Notes under the pieces: model-generated | Database searches by the model: none | What the model saw: only the letters and a program-made list of their open reading frames with translations | What the model was told of the DNA's origin: nothing | Made by a program: the position numbers and the translations under genes | Shown: positions 12,538 through 24,284 of the stretch, one piece after another | Layout: the number at the start of each line of letters is the position of its first letter | Numbering within the stretch: position 1 is the first letter of the stretch | Assembly (NCBI GenBank): GCA_022497155.1 | Contig: MU385720.1 | Span: forward strand, 62,001 to 126,000 | DNA length: 64,000 bases | Source: Whalleya microplaca | Taxonomy: Eukaryota > Ascomycota > Sordariomycetes > Xylariales > Xylariaceae | Reading direction: 5' to 3'

Positions 12538-13237
12538 TTAATTACGAATCACATGCCAGCCTTCTATGAAGGGTAAATCACCGCCAGTGTAACCTGGATG
12601 CAAGGCCGCTCAGGTGTCCAAGCTGTATATCTCAGCATCATCCCGGCCATGGCTTAAGGAGGCTTTTACTCACCTGTGTTGTCTGGGGGCGAGTATCGAA
12701 ACTCGTATCTATCACCTGACGCAGACCTGACGCAGATGTGTCCGCCGTCTAAGGTGTCGCGAGCCTTGAAAGCCAATTCAGTCTGCACGGCGTCTGTATC
12801 AGAATTGCAACCGTACACGACGTCATAATAGGCGCGAGGGTCGCCGCGCTCTGTCATGAACATCTTCGTCGTGTTATCCTCGGCTGAATACTATTGGGTC
12901 GCGATTAGCTCGATTCCTATATTAGAACGGTCCTCCTATAACGTACTTCCCCATTAATCACGGCGCGGATAAGGGGAGGCTCGTTAAACGTGATGACACC
13001 GTCGACGAGTGTCAGCGCGCTTGTTGCGTTCCCGGCCGGACTGAGATAGAGGTGCTGGTCTCCGCCGCCAGACTCCCATAAGTTCATCATACGATTATGG
13101 ACTTCCGGGTATGATGCATTCTGCAGTTGGACCGCGAATCCCTGCGTGATGTTATTGGGGAGAGTATCAGTAGGTAGTTCACACGCCGTTGTGATGGCCA
13201 CCGAGGCAAGGATGAATAAACTAGACAATGCCAACAT
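12538..13237 (-). CDS. Small secreted protein of unknown function
   Basis: Three exons (12947-13237, 12674-12890, 12538-12593; introns 56 and 80 nt) give 187 residues with the frame kept at both joins. The first 18 residues are a clean signal peptide ending ITTA, so the mature protein would start near Cys19. It has at least four N-glycosylation sequons (NIT, NAS, NAT, NTT) and only three cysteines. Distinctive segments are MNLWESGGGDQHLYLSP, FMTERGDPRAYYDVVYGC and ICVRSASGDRYEFRY. I recall similar short secreted proteins in other filamentous ascomycetes but know no function. The sequence suggests an extracellular beta-rich domain. It sits between a cell-wall glucanase and a transporter on the same strand. 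Confidence 0.75.
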
Positions 13238-13945
13238 TTTGAAAGGATATGCACTTGACTTGCTTCAAGAACTGGTTCGAATGGGGAGGCTATCACAGCT
13301 TACTTATTATCTTCCGCGATGGGTGATGTTGGACCTATGGCTCATTGCGACATTGCCCCGCCAAGACTGAATACGAGGTTGTGCATTCTTGCTATCGCGC
13401 GTAACGAGATGCTGCATTCAATAGAGCCTCTGGATAGGGCAACTGTCAAAAGTTCAACCAACAGCTGAACAATTTTAAAGTATGTAAGACGCCACTACTC
13501 CAAAACCAATCTTCCGTAGCATTGCGAGGAACCATTTGTGAATCAGCAAGGTATCATGCAAAGGATCAAATATATTATCTTACCAGCTTCACATTCACAT
13601 TTACCAAAGAACTAACGTGATATGAACCATATTCTAATCGTAATTCGCTGTATATGCAGCAGTCTATTGATATTGTACATGATTTACAGTATATACTTAA
13701 ATTCTAGGTTGGCAAAATAGCCAAGGTCCCAAATAACATTCTATTCTCTCCGTCGCTCTAGCTCTAGTCGCCCCTTTTTGATCAATCGTTTCCCTTTGAC
13801 GTCTAGATTCAATGACCCATGTAACTATCCGAGTCTAATCAAGTGACAACACTGTCCTGCGAAGTCTTATTGGTCCATCTTGGACATTCCAACCATGCGT
13901 GTTGAGAGTTGCCATCAATCTTACAAGCAACAAGCCAATCGTGAT
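13238..13945. other. Intergenic spacer between the secreted protein and MFS genes
   Basis: No gene seen. It should hold the promoter of the secreted-protein gene and the 3' UTR of the MFS gene; both are on the minus strand. Confidence 0.5.
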
Positions 13946-15678
13946 TCAGTTCTTGTTCTGGACGTTCTTGCTCATAGCTCGGATCTTGTGACCATATCGA
14001 TAGCCCAGAAACGGTACAGGAGCCATGAGCGTCATGATACAGCCTAGCATCGTGAGGGTGTAATGCGGACCCAAGTTCTGATACATCGGGATCGAAGCCG
14101 GGATCAACGCACCGGAAATAACGTAGCGGCTGAACGACAAGAAGACAAGTGCTGATGCAGCAAACCTCGTATAGACGAAGCATATGTACAAGTAGGTTGT
14201 GGTGAAGACAGTCACGAGGCCGTAGCCGAACACAAATGAGCCAACAATAGGTGACCATATACTAACCCCCGGCTAGTGAAAGGTTAGCACACATGGAGTT
14301 CATAGCAGAGAAGGATGGAAAGGCGCTCTTACATAACACGTCCAGCCCATCCAGAACAGGGAGATAGGCAGGAAGAAGGAGCCTCCCATCATGGACCAAT
14401 ACATGCACACCTCCGGCTCTACCTCTTTACCATTTGCTTCAGCTTTGGCCACAGCCTTCTTGGTCCATCCATAGACAACTGGGATGAGCATCAATGCAAC
14501 GCCGTCTCCGGCGAGCATACCACACCAGAGAATGTAGGTCAGGGGCTCAGTGATACCGTAAGTTTCCTGGAAGATATACGGATATCCGTTCAGAAACGTG
14601 AACAACACGATATAAAGTATTGTCAGATAGAACGAGAAGACTAAAATGATAGGCTCGGTGTAAGTCATCAGAAATGGACGATAAACATTAGTTATTAGAT
14701 GTTGGCCGAGCGTGCGGAGTGAAGCATGCTCGTTCACTTGATACCGCGAATCGCCCGTTAGCTCACGGAAATGGCTGGCTTTCCATTCCAAGAGCAATGG
14801 GCTATACGTCTCTGGCAGGGCGAGGATAACCACTATCAGCATGGCGCCAGATATTATCAACGAAATCCAGTCAGCCCAGCGAAAGCCAACGCCAGGCAAA
14901 TAGGCCCCGATAATCGGCCCGGCTATTGGGCCCGCGTATGCGACCATTGTGTAGAACGGAAGTCCGAACGTAATGTGGAGAGGATTCCATATGTCCGCGA
15001 TGCTACCGCCGGTACACGTTAGTGGTGGCGAGCCGAAAAAGGCCGCGAGGAAGCGGAATGCGATCGCAGCCCCGAAGTTGGGCGCTAGCGCCTTGGCCAT
15101 GGTGAATATCATGAATAGTACGATACTGCCGATGTAGACCAGATTGCGTCCGAACGTCTCTGAAAACGGCCCCGCGAATAACGAGCCTACGCCGAAACCA
15201 ATTAGGTAGATACCTGCTCCCAACAATTGTAAGCCATGTGTCGCCCTAATCACTTAAAGGTCGTCATACCCGTCGTCATGGATCCTGCTATTGGGCCAAC
15301 ATTGTAGTACTCGTCGAATGCGTTGGTGACCGGCGCCTCAATGGACGACGGGATACACAGCGCTCCACCAATAAGCGTAACTATTATCGTGGTCCACCAC
15401 TTTTTCACCAGACTCCAGTTGCGAGGATTGTGAATGTCATCGTCTTTCCACCCTACGAGAAACGTAATCTTCCCGTCGCCCTCCGCCGGTCGTGAAGCCT
15501 GAACCCCAGCCACCATTGGCGTCGGCGTCGTCGCGTCTCCCTCTTTCTCATTGTCGCTAACTAAAGTAATCTCGGGCGTCGAACTGCCCGTTGCTGACTT
15601 ATGTGGCTTAGCTTGGCAAGCTGAAAGGTCTCGTTCTACAGCTTCTCGTAGATGGCGATGCTGGAATATAGACTGCAT
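13946..15678 (-). CDS. MFS transporter, DHA1 polyamine/multidrug type
   Basis: This is a plasma-membrane proton antiporter of the fungal DHA1 (Tpo1/Flu1-like) group, which exports polyamines, drugs or secondary metabolites. Three exons (15270-15678, 14333-15213, 13946-14272; introns 56 and 60 nt) give 538 residues. A polar cytosolic N-terminus of about 85 residues leads to NPRNWS, a hallmark of the group, then twelve membrane segments. Motif A is present as LFAGPFSETFGRN, and GPIAGPIIGAYL matches the antiporter motif C. The central loop (LEWKASHFRELTG) and the late SISLFWMGWTCY segment also fit. The acceptor GCAG at 15214 was chosen because it gives MTTGIYLIGFGVG. The substrate cannot be told from the sequence. 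No biosynthetic cluster surrounds it. Confidence 0.88.
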
Positions 15679-18056
15679 GATTGTGACTGAGACAGCGGTC
15701 TAGAATGGTGTACGTAAGACTGCGGCACGCAAGGAGAACACGATTACGCCATTACAAGGAGAGACCGGGGAAGATATACTAGTAAACTATATTGGCGAGC
15801 GGCTTTTGAAATGTAAGAGGCGGAAGACCGTTGGCAGTGAGATTAATAATCTACCAATGATCCGTCAGCTGTTCCGGAACCCACGGAACTAGTCGTAACA
15901 AGTCAAAAACTTCACGATCCGGAGTCAAGTTGCACAGACCGGAGTCAGGTTCCACAGAATCGCAACCACCAATATGATAAGAGCGGTTCAACGGTTTGGA
16001 CCTGTCGGCTCCGGTTGATAGGCTAGCATATATGTAGCTGACGTGAGACTGTCCCCCACCTGGCTGCTGGGGGTTCGAAAGTACACTTAGACGTAAAACG
16101 GAGCAGTCACCAAGGTCGGTACCAGGTTCTCGATTTCTCCGGTTACGGAGTCCTTATTCTCTTATGCATAAGACAGCGTCTGTCTCAAGTTTAGCAACTT
16201 TGTATTTCGGGCCAGATGAAATATAGCAACTGGTACCTCTATGATACTGAGTTAGAGCCCTGAAAAGGATATTTGAAGTTGATAGGTGAAAGTCCACGAG
16301 AGATGGCGCTCCTGTAAGGCGTATAGGTATTCAGAATGTAATATATGTGTAATAGGTAATAGGTAGTTTAGTATATGCTGATATAAATGGATCGGTATAT
16401 CAACTACTGCACTCTCTTATATCAAACATGGCCCCTTACTCGAGGGATGATATAAACAAAGAGCTTATGTCACCCGATTATCCATGTCCTAAAGGTGTCA
16501 TCGAATTTAGAATTATTATCCCTCATAGGTCATCCCTTGACTATATCTAACGCCCTACATCTGACAACAAAGCTTATTCCAACCTCCTGGATCCTTATAA
16601 CCACGAGGATGCTGCGCGTAACCAAAAAGGGAAAAGCATGATGGAACGACTAGTCTGCGTACGTCATCTATGACTACCTGCTCTGCCGGCATATAATTGA
16701 TAAGCTTAAAATGTGCCGGGAAAGTGGTAGAAATCAAAGTGTGGCTGCAGTACACTGCAGCTTACCACTTATCTGACAAGCCTGGTAAGCCTCGCATATG
16801 TTAACGGTGAATTTCTAGAATTTCTAAAATCTGCGCCAACTAGGATGTCCACCAGCATGAGCGTGTTGTACAACAGGGCGTTCAAAGCATGAGCCTACAT
16901 CTAGAGCCTTAGATCTAAATATGCCGGCTCCCTCCGGCTAGATCCGTGGAACATAGTCATATCAGATCGCAAAGTATTACTTCATTACCCAGTCCCTTAC
17001 TCATCAACGAATGCAACCCCCCCACCTTGATATAAGACGCATAATCTACGTGTACGAGATAATTTTTGGTCAGTTGACCGGGCATCATTTCCCCTATAGC
17101 AGGGAATATTTTCTCCACATAACATCACCAAGGCTAAGCTCATCAGTTTCACCATACATAACTTCGTCTAGAAGATCACAGACCCTTCTGGGCGTTTATT
17201 CTCGGTCAGCCTAAGATTCCTGCATTAGCGTCCAATGTCTTATTTTATAATCCATGAAATTGTTGTCACATAAACGCCTATGCATGTGAATCATGTTATC
17301 TAACTTTAGTACAGCTTACCAAATATGGGCGTGTGCTGAGAACCAACATATCAAGCATAAAAGAAAGTGCTTAGTGAGACATAGAGCAAGGCTAATAACA
17401 GTTGAGTAGTGGCAATGATCCGGGGTTTGGGAGCGCCGGTTCACCGCCGGTGAATTTTAGCATTACAGGGTGATTTTCGTTTCTCCCCGGGCTATGCATA
17501 ACTTGTACGAGTTTCTCAAAGTATCATATAACTATAGAAAACCCGTGATGATACGTATATGCACGGTAATGTAAACGTATTTTGGTACCCAACATGTTTA
17601 TTCGGGCAATTTTGGACGTTCAAGGGGCTCGGTGAGGGAGTTTGGAAAGTCTGAAACAGTCTTTTCGCTGTTTGAACGCCTTACACGGAAATTAAGAGCT
17701 GACTAATCCTATCCCCCCACGAGAACCTTACCGGGAGGCTCAAGTCAAGTCGGCTACGTACCCTGAGACAGGGATATCATACATACATAAGCCCCTTCGG
17801 TACTTCGGCACAATCCGCCTCGGCCGAGTCTGGAGCCTGTCAAAATAATCATAAAAGTTCAAATGCATGTTGCCACGAAAGGATTCTTGGAGCTTTGTTT
17901 GAACGGGCAGATGGAATAGCGGACCTGAGTATGACCTCCCTGTGATCGATGATATGCAGAAGGTAAGCTCACATAGAGGGGCTTTCGGAATAAAATCCGT
18001 AAAAGGAGCTTTAAAGCCACAGCTCTCATAAAATTGGAGAGAAATAAACAAAGAAT
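15679..18056. other. 2.4-kb intergenic between two divergent genes
   Basis: This lies between the MFS gene (-) and the Myb gene (+), so it carries both promoters. It is moderately AT-rich, with no recognisable coding segment or RNA gene. The frames at 16555-16755 and 17740-18096 are chance. A TTCACCGCCGGTGAA palindrome occurs at about 17440-17454. Confidence 0.5.
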
Positions 18057-19265
18057 ATGTCACTGAGATTAACGTACCATTGTCACAGTAATACATTCAC
18101 AGACATGCAAACAAGAACAAATGAAAGGCCACAGAAGCCTCTCAATACAGGCACATGGTCACCGGCCGAGGATGGGCGTTTGCGGGAAGCAGTGTCCAAA
18201 CATGGGACTCGATGGGTTGCCGTGGCAAATGAAGTTGGAACCCGCAATGGAGATCAGTGTGCGAAGAGATGGAACGAGAACTTGAACCCGGATATAGATC
18301 ACAGTCCATGGACGGCACGAGAGGTAGGTGTCTACTTCAAATCTACCCTACTGTATTGTGGCTAGGCAAGTCAGGAAGAATGATCGCTGTTATACAGTTA
18401 CGATATGTTTAAGACAATTTTGCTGACGATCGGGCGCTACGCGCTACGTCGTGAACAGGACAAGCTTCTATTACATCTCGTTGACGTGTACGGGCACAAC
18501 TGGAAATTTATGGCCAATAGCTTTCTCGAAGCACGCGCCCCTTTAGCGCTCAAGAACCGATATTCCCTTCTAATGCGTCGCATGAAGCGTCATGGGGCAG
18601 GGAAACAACTGTCTTCATCCAGTACCAGCGGCAGTACATCGCCGACCGTTTCGTTCCCGTCTCAATTTCCCGCATCTTTTGAGTCAGGCACTTGTACCCC
18701 GTTTTCTTTCGAAGAAGCCGAGTCTGGCAACAACAGCCCCTTCCGTAGCTCAATAAGTGGCACCGAGGGCGAACCTACCAGGCCGAACAGCTTGGATTTG
18801 ACAAATATGTTTGGGACCACAACTGCTGGAACATCAGACTGTCAAACTATGGGGAATAACCAACACTTACCGACATCATATGGTAGTATGGTCACAGGAG
18901 ACAGTCATTACTCCCATGATGCAGTACCGCTCACATGGGATGACCAAGTCTTCTTTGGTGGTGATGCGATGCACGGTGATGTATCTGGGCATAGTGGCTA
19001 TGAGGCAGACAGTGCGTCTGGCAATACGGCAATGCTAGTTCATCAAGCAATGGAAGCCGGTAGACAGCCTGACGGTGTCTACGACCAAATACAGAGTACT
19101 ATAGCCCAGGATAGTGCTGATAATGCTATAGAGTACTCAATTACTTGCCAAAGGGGTAAACTCAGGAAGGTAGTGCACCGGCTTGTTGATGCGGCAGTAT
19201 CAGACACTTCTACATCGTCAGCCGGAGATCCGGTAACGATGACTTTACGATTAAAATCCCAATGA
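18057..19265 (+). CDS. R2R3-Myb-like DNA-binding protein
   Basis: A probable nuclear transcription regulator. Two exons (18057-18323 and 18459-19265) with a 135-nt intron give 357 residues; reading through the intron hits a stop. Myb repeat 1 covers about residues 33-76 (TWSPAEDGRLREAV...RWVAVANEV...QCAKRWNENL, W34/W53/W72). Repeat 2 covers about 84-131 (PWTAREDKLLLHLV...NWKFMANSF...ALKNRYSLLMRR), with Tyr in place of the third Trp. The intron splits repeat 2 between E89 and D90. The remainder is Ser/Thr/Gly-rich without a known domain. A second ATG at 18105 (MQTRTNERPQ) may be the real start because the first 16 residues look non-coding. It is divergent to the MFS gene and faces the UDP-rhamnose dehydratase gene. 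Targets are unknown. Confidence 0.82.
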
Positions 19266-20333
19266 CGTTTTCTTTCATGGGGGGAGGGGAGGATGGGGTT
19301 TACATTATATTGCGACTACGGTAGAGGCGTTTCAAGCTTGCGGAGTTACTACGGGTAAATGGGGATAGACCTTGTCGACAATAACATTTGAATGATATCG
19401 ACACCTAAGCATTCTGTGAATGCTTAAATAGATGAAATACGTCGATGGGAAATTTGAAAGTGGTAGCCCACGGTGGCATAGTCAAGGATAGGGATCGTGT
19501 AACGGAATTATGAAATCATTCTGTAAATTAGTAGAAATGACTTTGCCAAGCCTTAGACTTTCATAACAGACTACATCAATTGCGAAGATAATATTCTTTG
19601 ATAATTTCATCTGCTATACGCTACTAAATCAGTCACAAATTCCTCGTATGTCTTGCTCAAAATCTGATCATATACATATATGGTTTCCATAAAGTGTCAA
19701 TGAGCAGCACCTGTTTCATATACTCCACATCCCCCCAATAGGGGTACTCATCTTATACTAGATCAAGAGTACGACTTGATATATTGGTAGTGATTTATGG
19801 TATTTTGAGCTCAATGTTAAAAATAAGGCCATAGTTGAACTATACTAGCTTGTGCCACTTCTGATCCACCAACGGCCCCTATATTGGGTGGAGATACCTG
19901 CTGCTCGTTCATGCTCAAAACATTATTCATTCTCTTAAATACTGTTTTGGTGTGATCTTTGATGTCATGCGTCCACAGGTTTCTGAGCCTTTCCATCGAT
20001 ATACTCGTCGGAGTAAGGAAATTTAAGAAGGAAGTGGCGTCCAATTAATTGTACGTATCAAGAGCATATGTGTAGAAACTTTTAGAAACTACACTCTTTG
20101 TGTTCGCCTAATGATTGATTTACTCTACTATCTAGATGAGTATAGTTGAATACCTCCACCTATCCAAATCCCGAATAAACGAAAGCCACTGTGTTCTCAT
20201 GGTTGCCGCACGTTCTCGTCTAGTCTAGTCTAGTCTAACCTTCTTTCATGCTCCGAATCTAGTCTATTGTCCCCGAACATAAGAAAGCAAGATGTAATAT
20301 CTTAGAACGTTGCAACACATCTCCTGCCTCCAC
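19266..20333. other. Convergent spacer between the Myb and dehydratase genes
   Basis: This should hold the 3' UTRs of both genes. An open minus-strand frame at 19817-20044 (75 codons, TTG start) has no recognisable homology and is not called. Confidence 0.5.
20217..20237. repeat. (TAGTC)n short tandem repeat
   Basis: Four near-perfect TAGTC units lie just downstream of the dehydratase stop codon. Confidence 0.65.
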
Positions 20334-21716
20334 CTAGACAAGAACGGGACTTGTAGGGGATATCTCGACAGTCGTTACTTGTGAGACATCTTTTCTGTCC
20401 GGGGCGCTCATAGTGGCGGGAGCCAGTTCTATATCCATTTCATTTGGCCACCAAGTATGAATGTTCTTCCTGTACCAGTCTACTGTAGCCTTTAGACCCT
20501 CGTCAAAGCCAGTGTTCTGCCGCCATCCCAGACCCTCTAGCTTAGACCCGTCGACACGGTAGTCGTGGTCATTAAAGGGGCGATCAGAGATCCACGCTAG
20601 CCGGTGACGGAAATCAGCCTGGGGGTTGCAGCCGAAAGCCTCGAGCATGCGTACTGCAACCTCGAGATTGGTAACGCCGTATGCTGATCCGATGTTGTAT
20701 GCCTCGCCGTCGACACCCTTGTGAAGGATCGTGTCGAAACCGTCAGCGGCGTCGGCACCATACAGATACCGCCGCTGGTTGAGCCCAGACCCTTGGATTG
20801 TGAGTGGCTGGTTTTGAGACAGAAGGCTGAAGAACCTGGGGATGATCTCTGTATGGTGGTTAGTTATATGAGTACTACCTTGTGAGGAATTAGGAGAAGA
20901 CAACTCACTCTCGGGATACTGGCAAGGCCCGTAAACGTTGTTGCTCCTAACAATTACTATTGGGATGTTGAACGACTTCGAATAAGCGTGTACGTATATT
21001 TCGGCTGCGGCCTTAGAGGCTGAGTATGGGTTGGTGGGAAGGAATTGTTTGGTTTCGTCGACAAATTCATCAGGTGTCTCGCCGTAAACTTCATCAGTGC
21101 TCACGTGTACGAAACGATTGACTCGGCCATGATGCCGGACGCAGTCGAGAAGGTTCTGTGTACCAATGACATTGTTGACCGTGAAGCTACCCGGATCATC
21201 AAACGAGTTTTGTACATGTGAAGAGGCCGCAAAGTGCATCACACAGTCGATGTTGTTGGCTGATAAGGCTTCGGACACGGCCTTGTGATCTATGATGTCC
21301 CCCTGGACGAATTTGAAGTTGGGGAACGACTTCAAGCAGCTGACATTTTCAAGAGAAGACACGCGGTCTAGTTTATCGAAGCAGACGATGTTGTATTCAG
21401 GATATTGCACCGTCATATGGCGTGTGACCCAGCTGCCACTAATAGGTAATTTTACATTAGTTCTCGAAACGTGATGAAGACTCTTAGGGAATGCTCACAT
21501 GAAACCGGCACCTCCAGTGATCAGGATGTTCTTGACATCGTCTCGAGGTTGGAACCTGGTAACACCAATGAGGTTGAGGCTTTCTTGGTCCTTCTGGTTG
21601 TCAACAACCACAGAACGAGCCTTCCATTTAGGGCTGTCTGGTGGTGTCATCGTAGACTGGGAGATAGAGGGGTTGGAGCTATCCATCTTAAGAGCATTTA
21701 TCTTCACGGTAGCCAT
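20334..21716 (-). CDS. UDP-glucose 4,6-dehydratase (UDP-rhamnose pathway, step 1)
   Basis: An NAD-dependent short-chain dehydrogenase that converts UDP-glucose to UDP-4-keto-6-deoxyglucose in the cytosol. Three exons (21499-21716, 20909-21438, 20334-20848; two 60-nt introns) give 420 residues. The first splice rebuilds the Rossmann motif GGAGFIGS (about residues 67-75). Catalytic features are STDEVYGE (Asp/Glu at about 188-189) and YSASK (Y211/K215). RSNNVYGPCQYPEKIIPRF and RRYLYGADAADG are family hallmarks. The ATG at 21716 was chosen because the longer frame starts at GTG. About 60 residues precede the fold, an N-terminal extension rich in Ser/Pro. Relatives studied in Botrytis and Magnaporthe have this activity. 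The partner enzyme is encoded head-to-head at 22680. Confidence 0.92.
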
Positions 21717-22679
21717 TTTGAATCGAGTTATGAAGTCTTGAGTGACTGAGCTGCCTGTCTTGGAGATTTGATAAAAGTTAGAAGACACGAGGATTGCTTG
21801 GTTGACTCAAAGTTGTGGAATGGCGCACACAATATATCTTCGTCTTTCTAATAGCTTATCTTTTACAGCCGAGAAAATTATGAGTCTATCAACTCTGAAT
21901 TACTCTGATAGAATCAACGACTTGCAATTTGATAACCTATTTCCACTTGTTCGGAGTTACTGAGATGCTACATACCGCCGAGTTAACCTTGTTTCACAAG
22001 AAAAGATAAACAATGACGGTTCTAGACTCCCTTGCGGCTAGAGTCGACCGCAAACAACGGTGAGGGCTGACTGACCCAACATCCATTTTCTTAGGTACGT
22101 CATCCTTCACCGAGAATGAACTTAATAGGTACTCTAGTATTAGTAACTAAGTTTTATATAACTATAGAATAACTATATGACTTGCTCGATAATGACTACT
22201 TTTAGCCTTAACTAGCTGAGTAAGCTGCTTGTTTGATAGTGTTAGTTGGCATACCTGATTAGTAGAGACCGTTCTGCACCTACCCCTATCGTAGTTCAAT
22301 GCACATGTCGAATTCGCCGTAACAGATTGAACATCGGGCTATTATCTCGCCGCGGAGTTATAAGATTGTCTTACTTGAAAGATGCAGTAAGATTGAACAC
22401 GCTTGAGTACGTTATAATCAAGGGTCTAACACAGAGTAACGAAACGGAGTCAGTATAGAAAACTAAGCTGACGGATCCAGAGTTAGATCAAAACAGATAA
22501 GATGTTACATAAGATGTCATCTCAGATATAGTTATCAGTGGGCCTTACACGAAGCATATAAGATACACCATCGTGAAGCATACCATAACTGCAAAGACAA
22601 CAATTGCCAGAAGGACCCCAACACAGCCACTTTCTACCTCGAATCTAGAATTTTTACCAACACCATAGACGACTTCAAA
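21717..22679. promoter_or_regulatory. Shared promoter region of the UDP-rhamnose gene pair
   Basis: This 963-bp spacer separates the two start codons of head-to-head genes for consecutive steps of one pathway, so co-regulation is likely. It is AT-rich with TATA-like stretches near 22150-22180. No specific operator can be named from sequence alone. Confidence 0.6.
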
Positions 22680-23747
22680 ATGGCTGTTGGTACCGCCCCA
22701 TACGTTTTCCTGATATTCGGTACGCCTTATCTAAATGACTCCCTGAAGCTCTTGGTTGAGACATTGTGACTCACCCGTAAACAGGCACTGGCTGGATTGC
22801 CACGCAAATCAAGGAATTACTCCAGGCATCAGGAAAGACAGCTATTACGGCAAATGCTAGGTTGGAGAACAGAGAACAGGTCTTGAGGTTAGCGAGTCAT
22901 ACATTGCAGATTCCGTCCTGTCCTTGGACAGCCAGCTCGAAAGAGCCAGCTATCCGTCCTACTTATCATATTATACACCAACGTACATTACTGACATAGC
23001 ACTAGCGAGCTCGCAACACACAAGCCAAACCACGTCATCAACTGCGCCGGTGTGCGAGGAACACCAAATGCCGACTGGTGCGAGGACCACAAGGTCGAGA
23101 CCATGCGGTCCAACGTCCTTGGCGTGCTCAACCTGGTCGACTGCTGCTACCTGCAGCGCATCCACGTCACTCACTTTGGATCGGCTTGCATCTATGACCG
23201 AGAGCCAGAGAACCTCCTAAAATTACCCGCCTACAACGAGGATGACGAGCCGTTTTACGCTGGCTCGTGGTACTCCCGCTCGAGGCTGATGAGCGAGCAG
23301 GCCATCCGCCATTACCCCAACCTGCTGCTCCTGCGTATCCGCGTGCCAATCGCGCCCGACCTACACCCCGGCAACCTGCTCACCAGACTCTTCAAATACG
23401 ACAAGTTGCTCAGCCTTCCCCATTCCATCAGTGTCCTGCCAAACCTTCTCCCGGCCGCGATTCTGCTGGCCGAGAACAACGTCACGGGCATCTACAATCT
23501 GACCAACCCCACGCCATCTTCCAACAACGAAGTCATGGAGCTGGCTAAGAAATGGATCCGGCCTGACCTGAAGTGGGAGAACTTCGAGCTCCAGGACATG
23601 TTGAAGGTGTTGAAGGCCCCGCGCTGCAATGCCTTGGTGGACTCTAGCAAGTTGGTCGCAAAGTGCAAGGAACTGGGGTACGAGGTTAAGGAGCCTAAAG
23701 AAGCTTTGGAAGAGGTGTTCATCGAGATGAAGGCTAAGGGGTTGTAA
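22680..23747 (+). CDS. UDP-4-keto-6-deoxyglucose 3,5-epimerase/4-reductase (UDP-rhamnose pathway, step 2)
   Basis: Related to plant UER/NRS and the C-terminal half of RHM, which turn UDP-4-keto-6-deoxyglucose into UDP-L-rhamnose using NADPH. Three exons (22680-22719, 22785-22887, 23006-23747; introns 65 and 118 nt) give 294 residues, the usual size. Family signatures are FLIFGTGWIATQI, VINCAGVRGTPNADWCEDH, SNVLGVLNLVDCC, HFGSACIY, LRIRVPI and IYNLTNPTPSSNNEV. Two oddities stand out: the third Rossmann Gly is Ala (GTGWIA), and the usual YxxxK reads Y137-S-R-S-R141. The second intron has a weak donor (GTTAGC) but an ACTGAC branch and gives a sensible VLSELATHKPNHVINCAG join. Activity is inferred. 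Confidence 0.87.
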
Positions 23748-24284
23748 GGGTCGTGTATGCTCTTGGCTTCAACATGATTTTGGATCAAACACGGGAGAAA
23801 AGGCCAAATTAATGCGAAAAGGAAGAAAATTTGCTTTATAGACTGTCCTTCATCGGTTTGGTAGACTAGCGACTCAGTCTCACATTACAGGCTTCACATT
23901 GGGTACATCGCATATGATAGAAGATATAGAAATAAATCAACGGGTCATCATTTCCTCGTCTGAAAATCCGCGAGTCACTTCAATCAGTCAATTATATTAT
24001 ATAATGATTCGTAAGTAGGGTCAATGGTATGAGGTGCATTCTCGTATATTGATCGAGATTGTCGATGACAACGAACCAAGTCCTCCAATCAAACATGCTG
24101 TTAAGCTTCTAAAAGGGGAAACGAACATATGCACATTGGGACCAAGCTTGCCGCTCATCACACCCATCATAGACTGGTAGGACTCCAATACTATCTCCAA
24201 CTGAATATGATATTCTTTTTACACACCGCAAGACTACAGTATACACTACGGCATACCGCAAAACCAACCATGCCCGCCCGATCC
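23748..24284. other. Convergent spacer
   Basis: The 3' ends of the reductase (+) and UTP4 (-) genes meet here. No other feature is seen. Confidence 0.55.

Noticed and set aside
13250..13300. Possible tRNA, suggested by CTGGTTCGAATGGGG
   Set aside because: The T-arm stem does not pair and no cloverleaf can be drawn.
16030..16095. Possible tRNA, suggested by GGGGGTTCGAA
   Set aside because: The bases on either side do not pair as a T arm, and no acceptor or anticodon stem could be found.
19817..20044. 75-codon minus-strand frame downstream of the Myb gene
   Set aside because: Starts at TTG directly after a stop and matches nothing I know. Possibly a relic, but unsupported.
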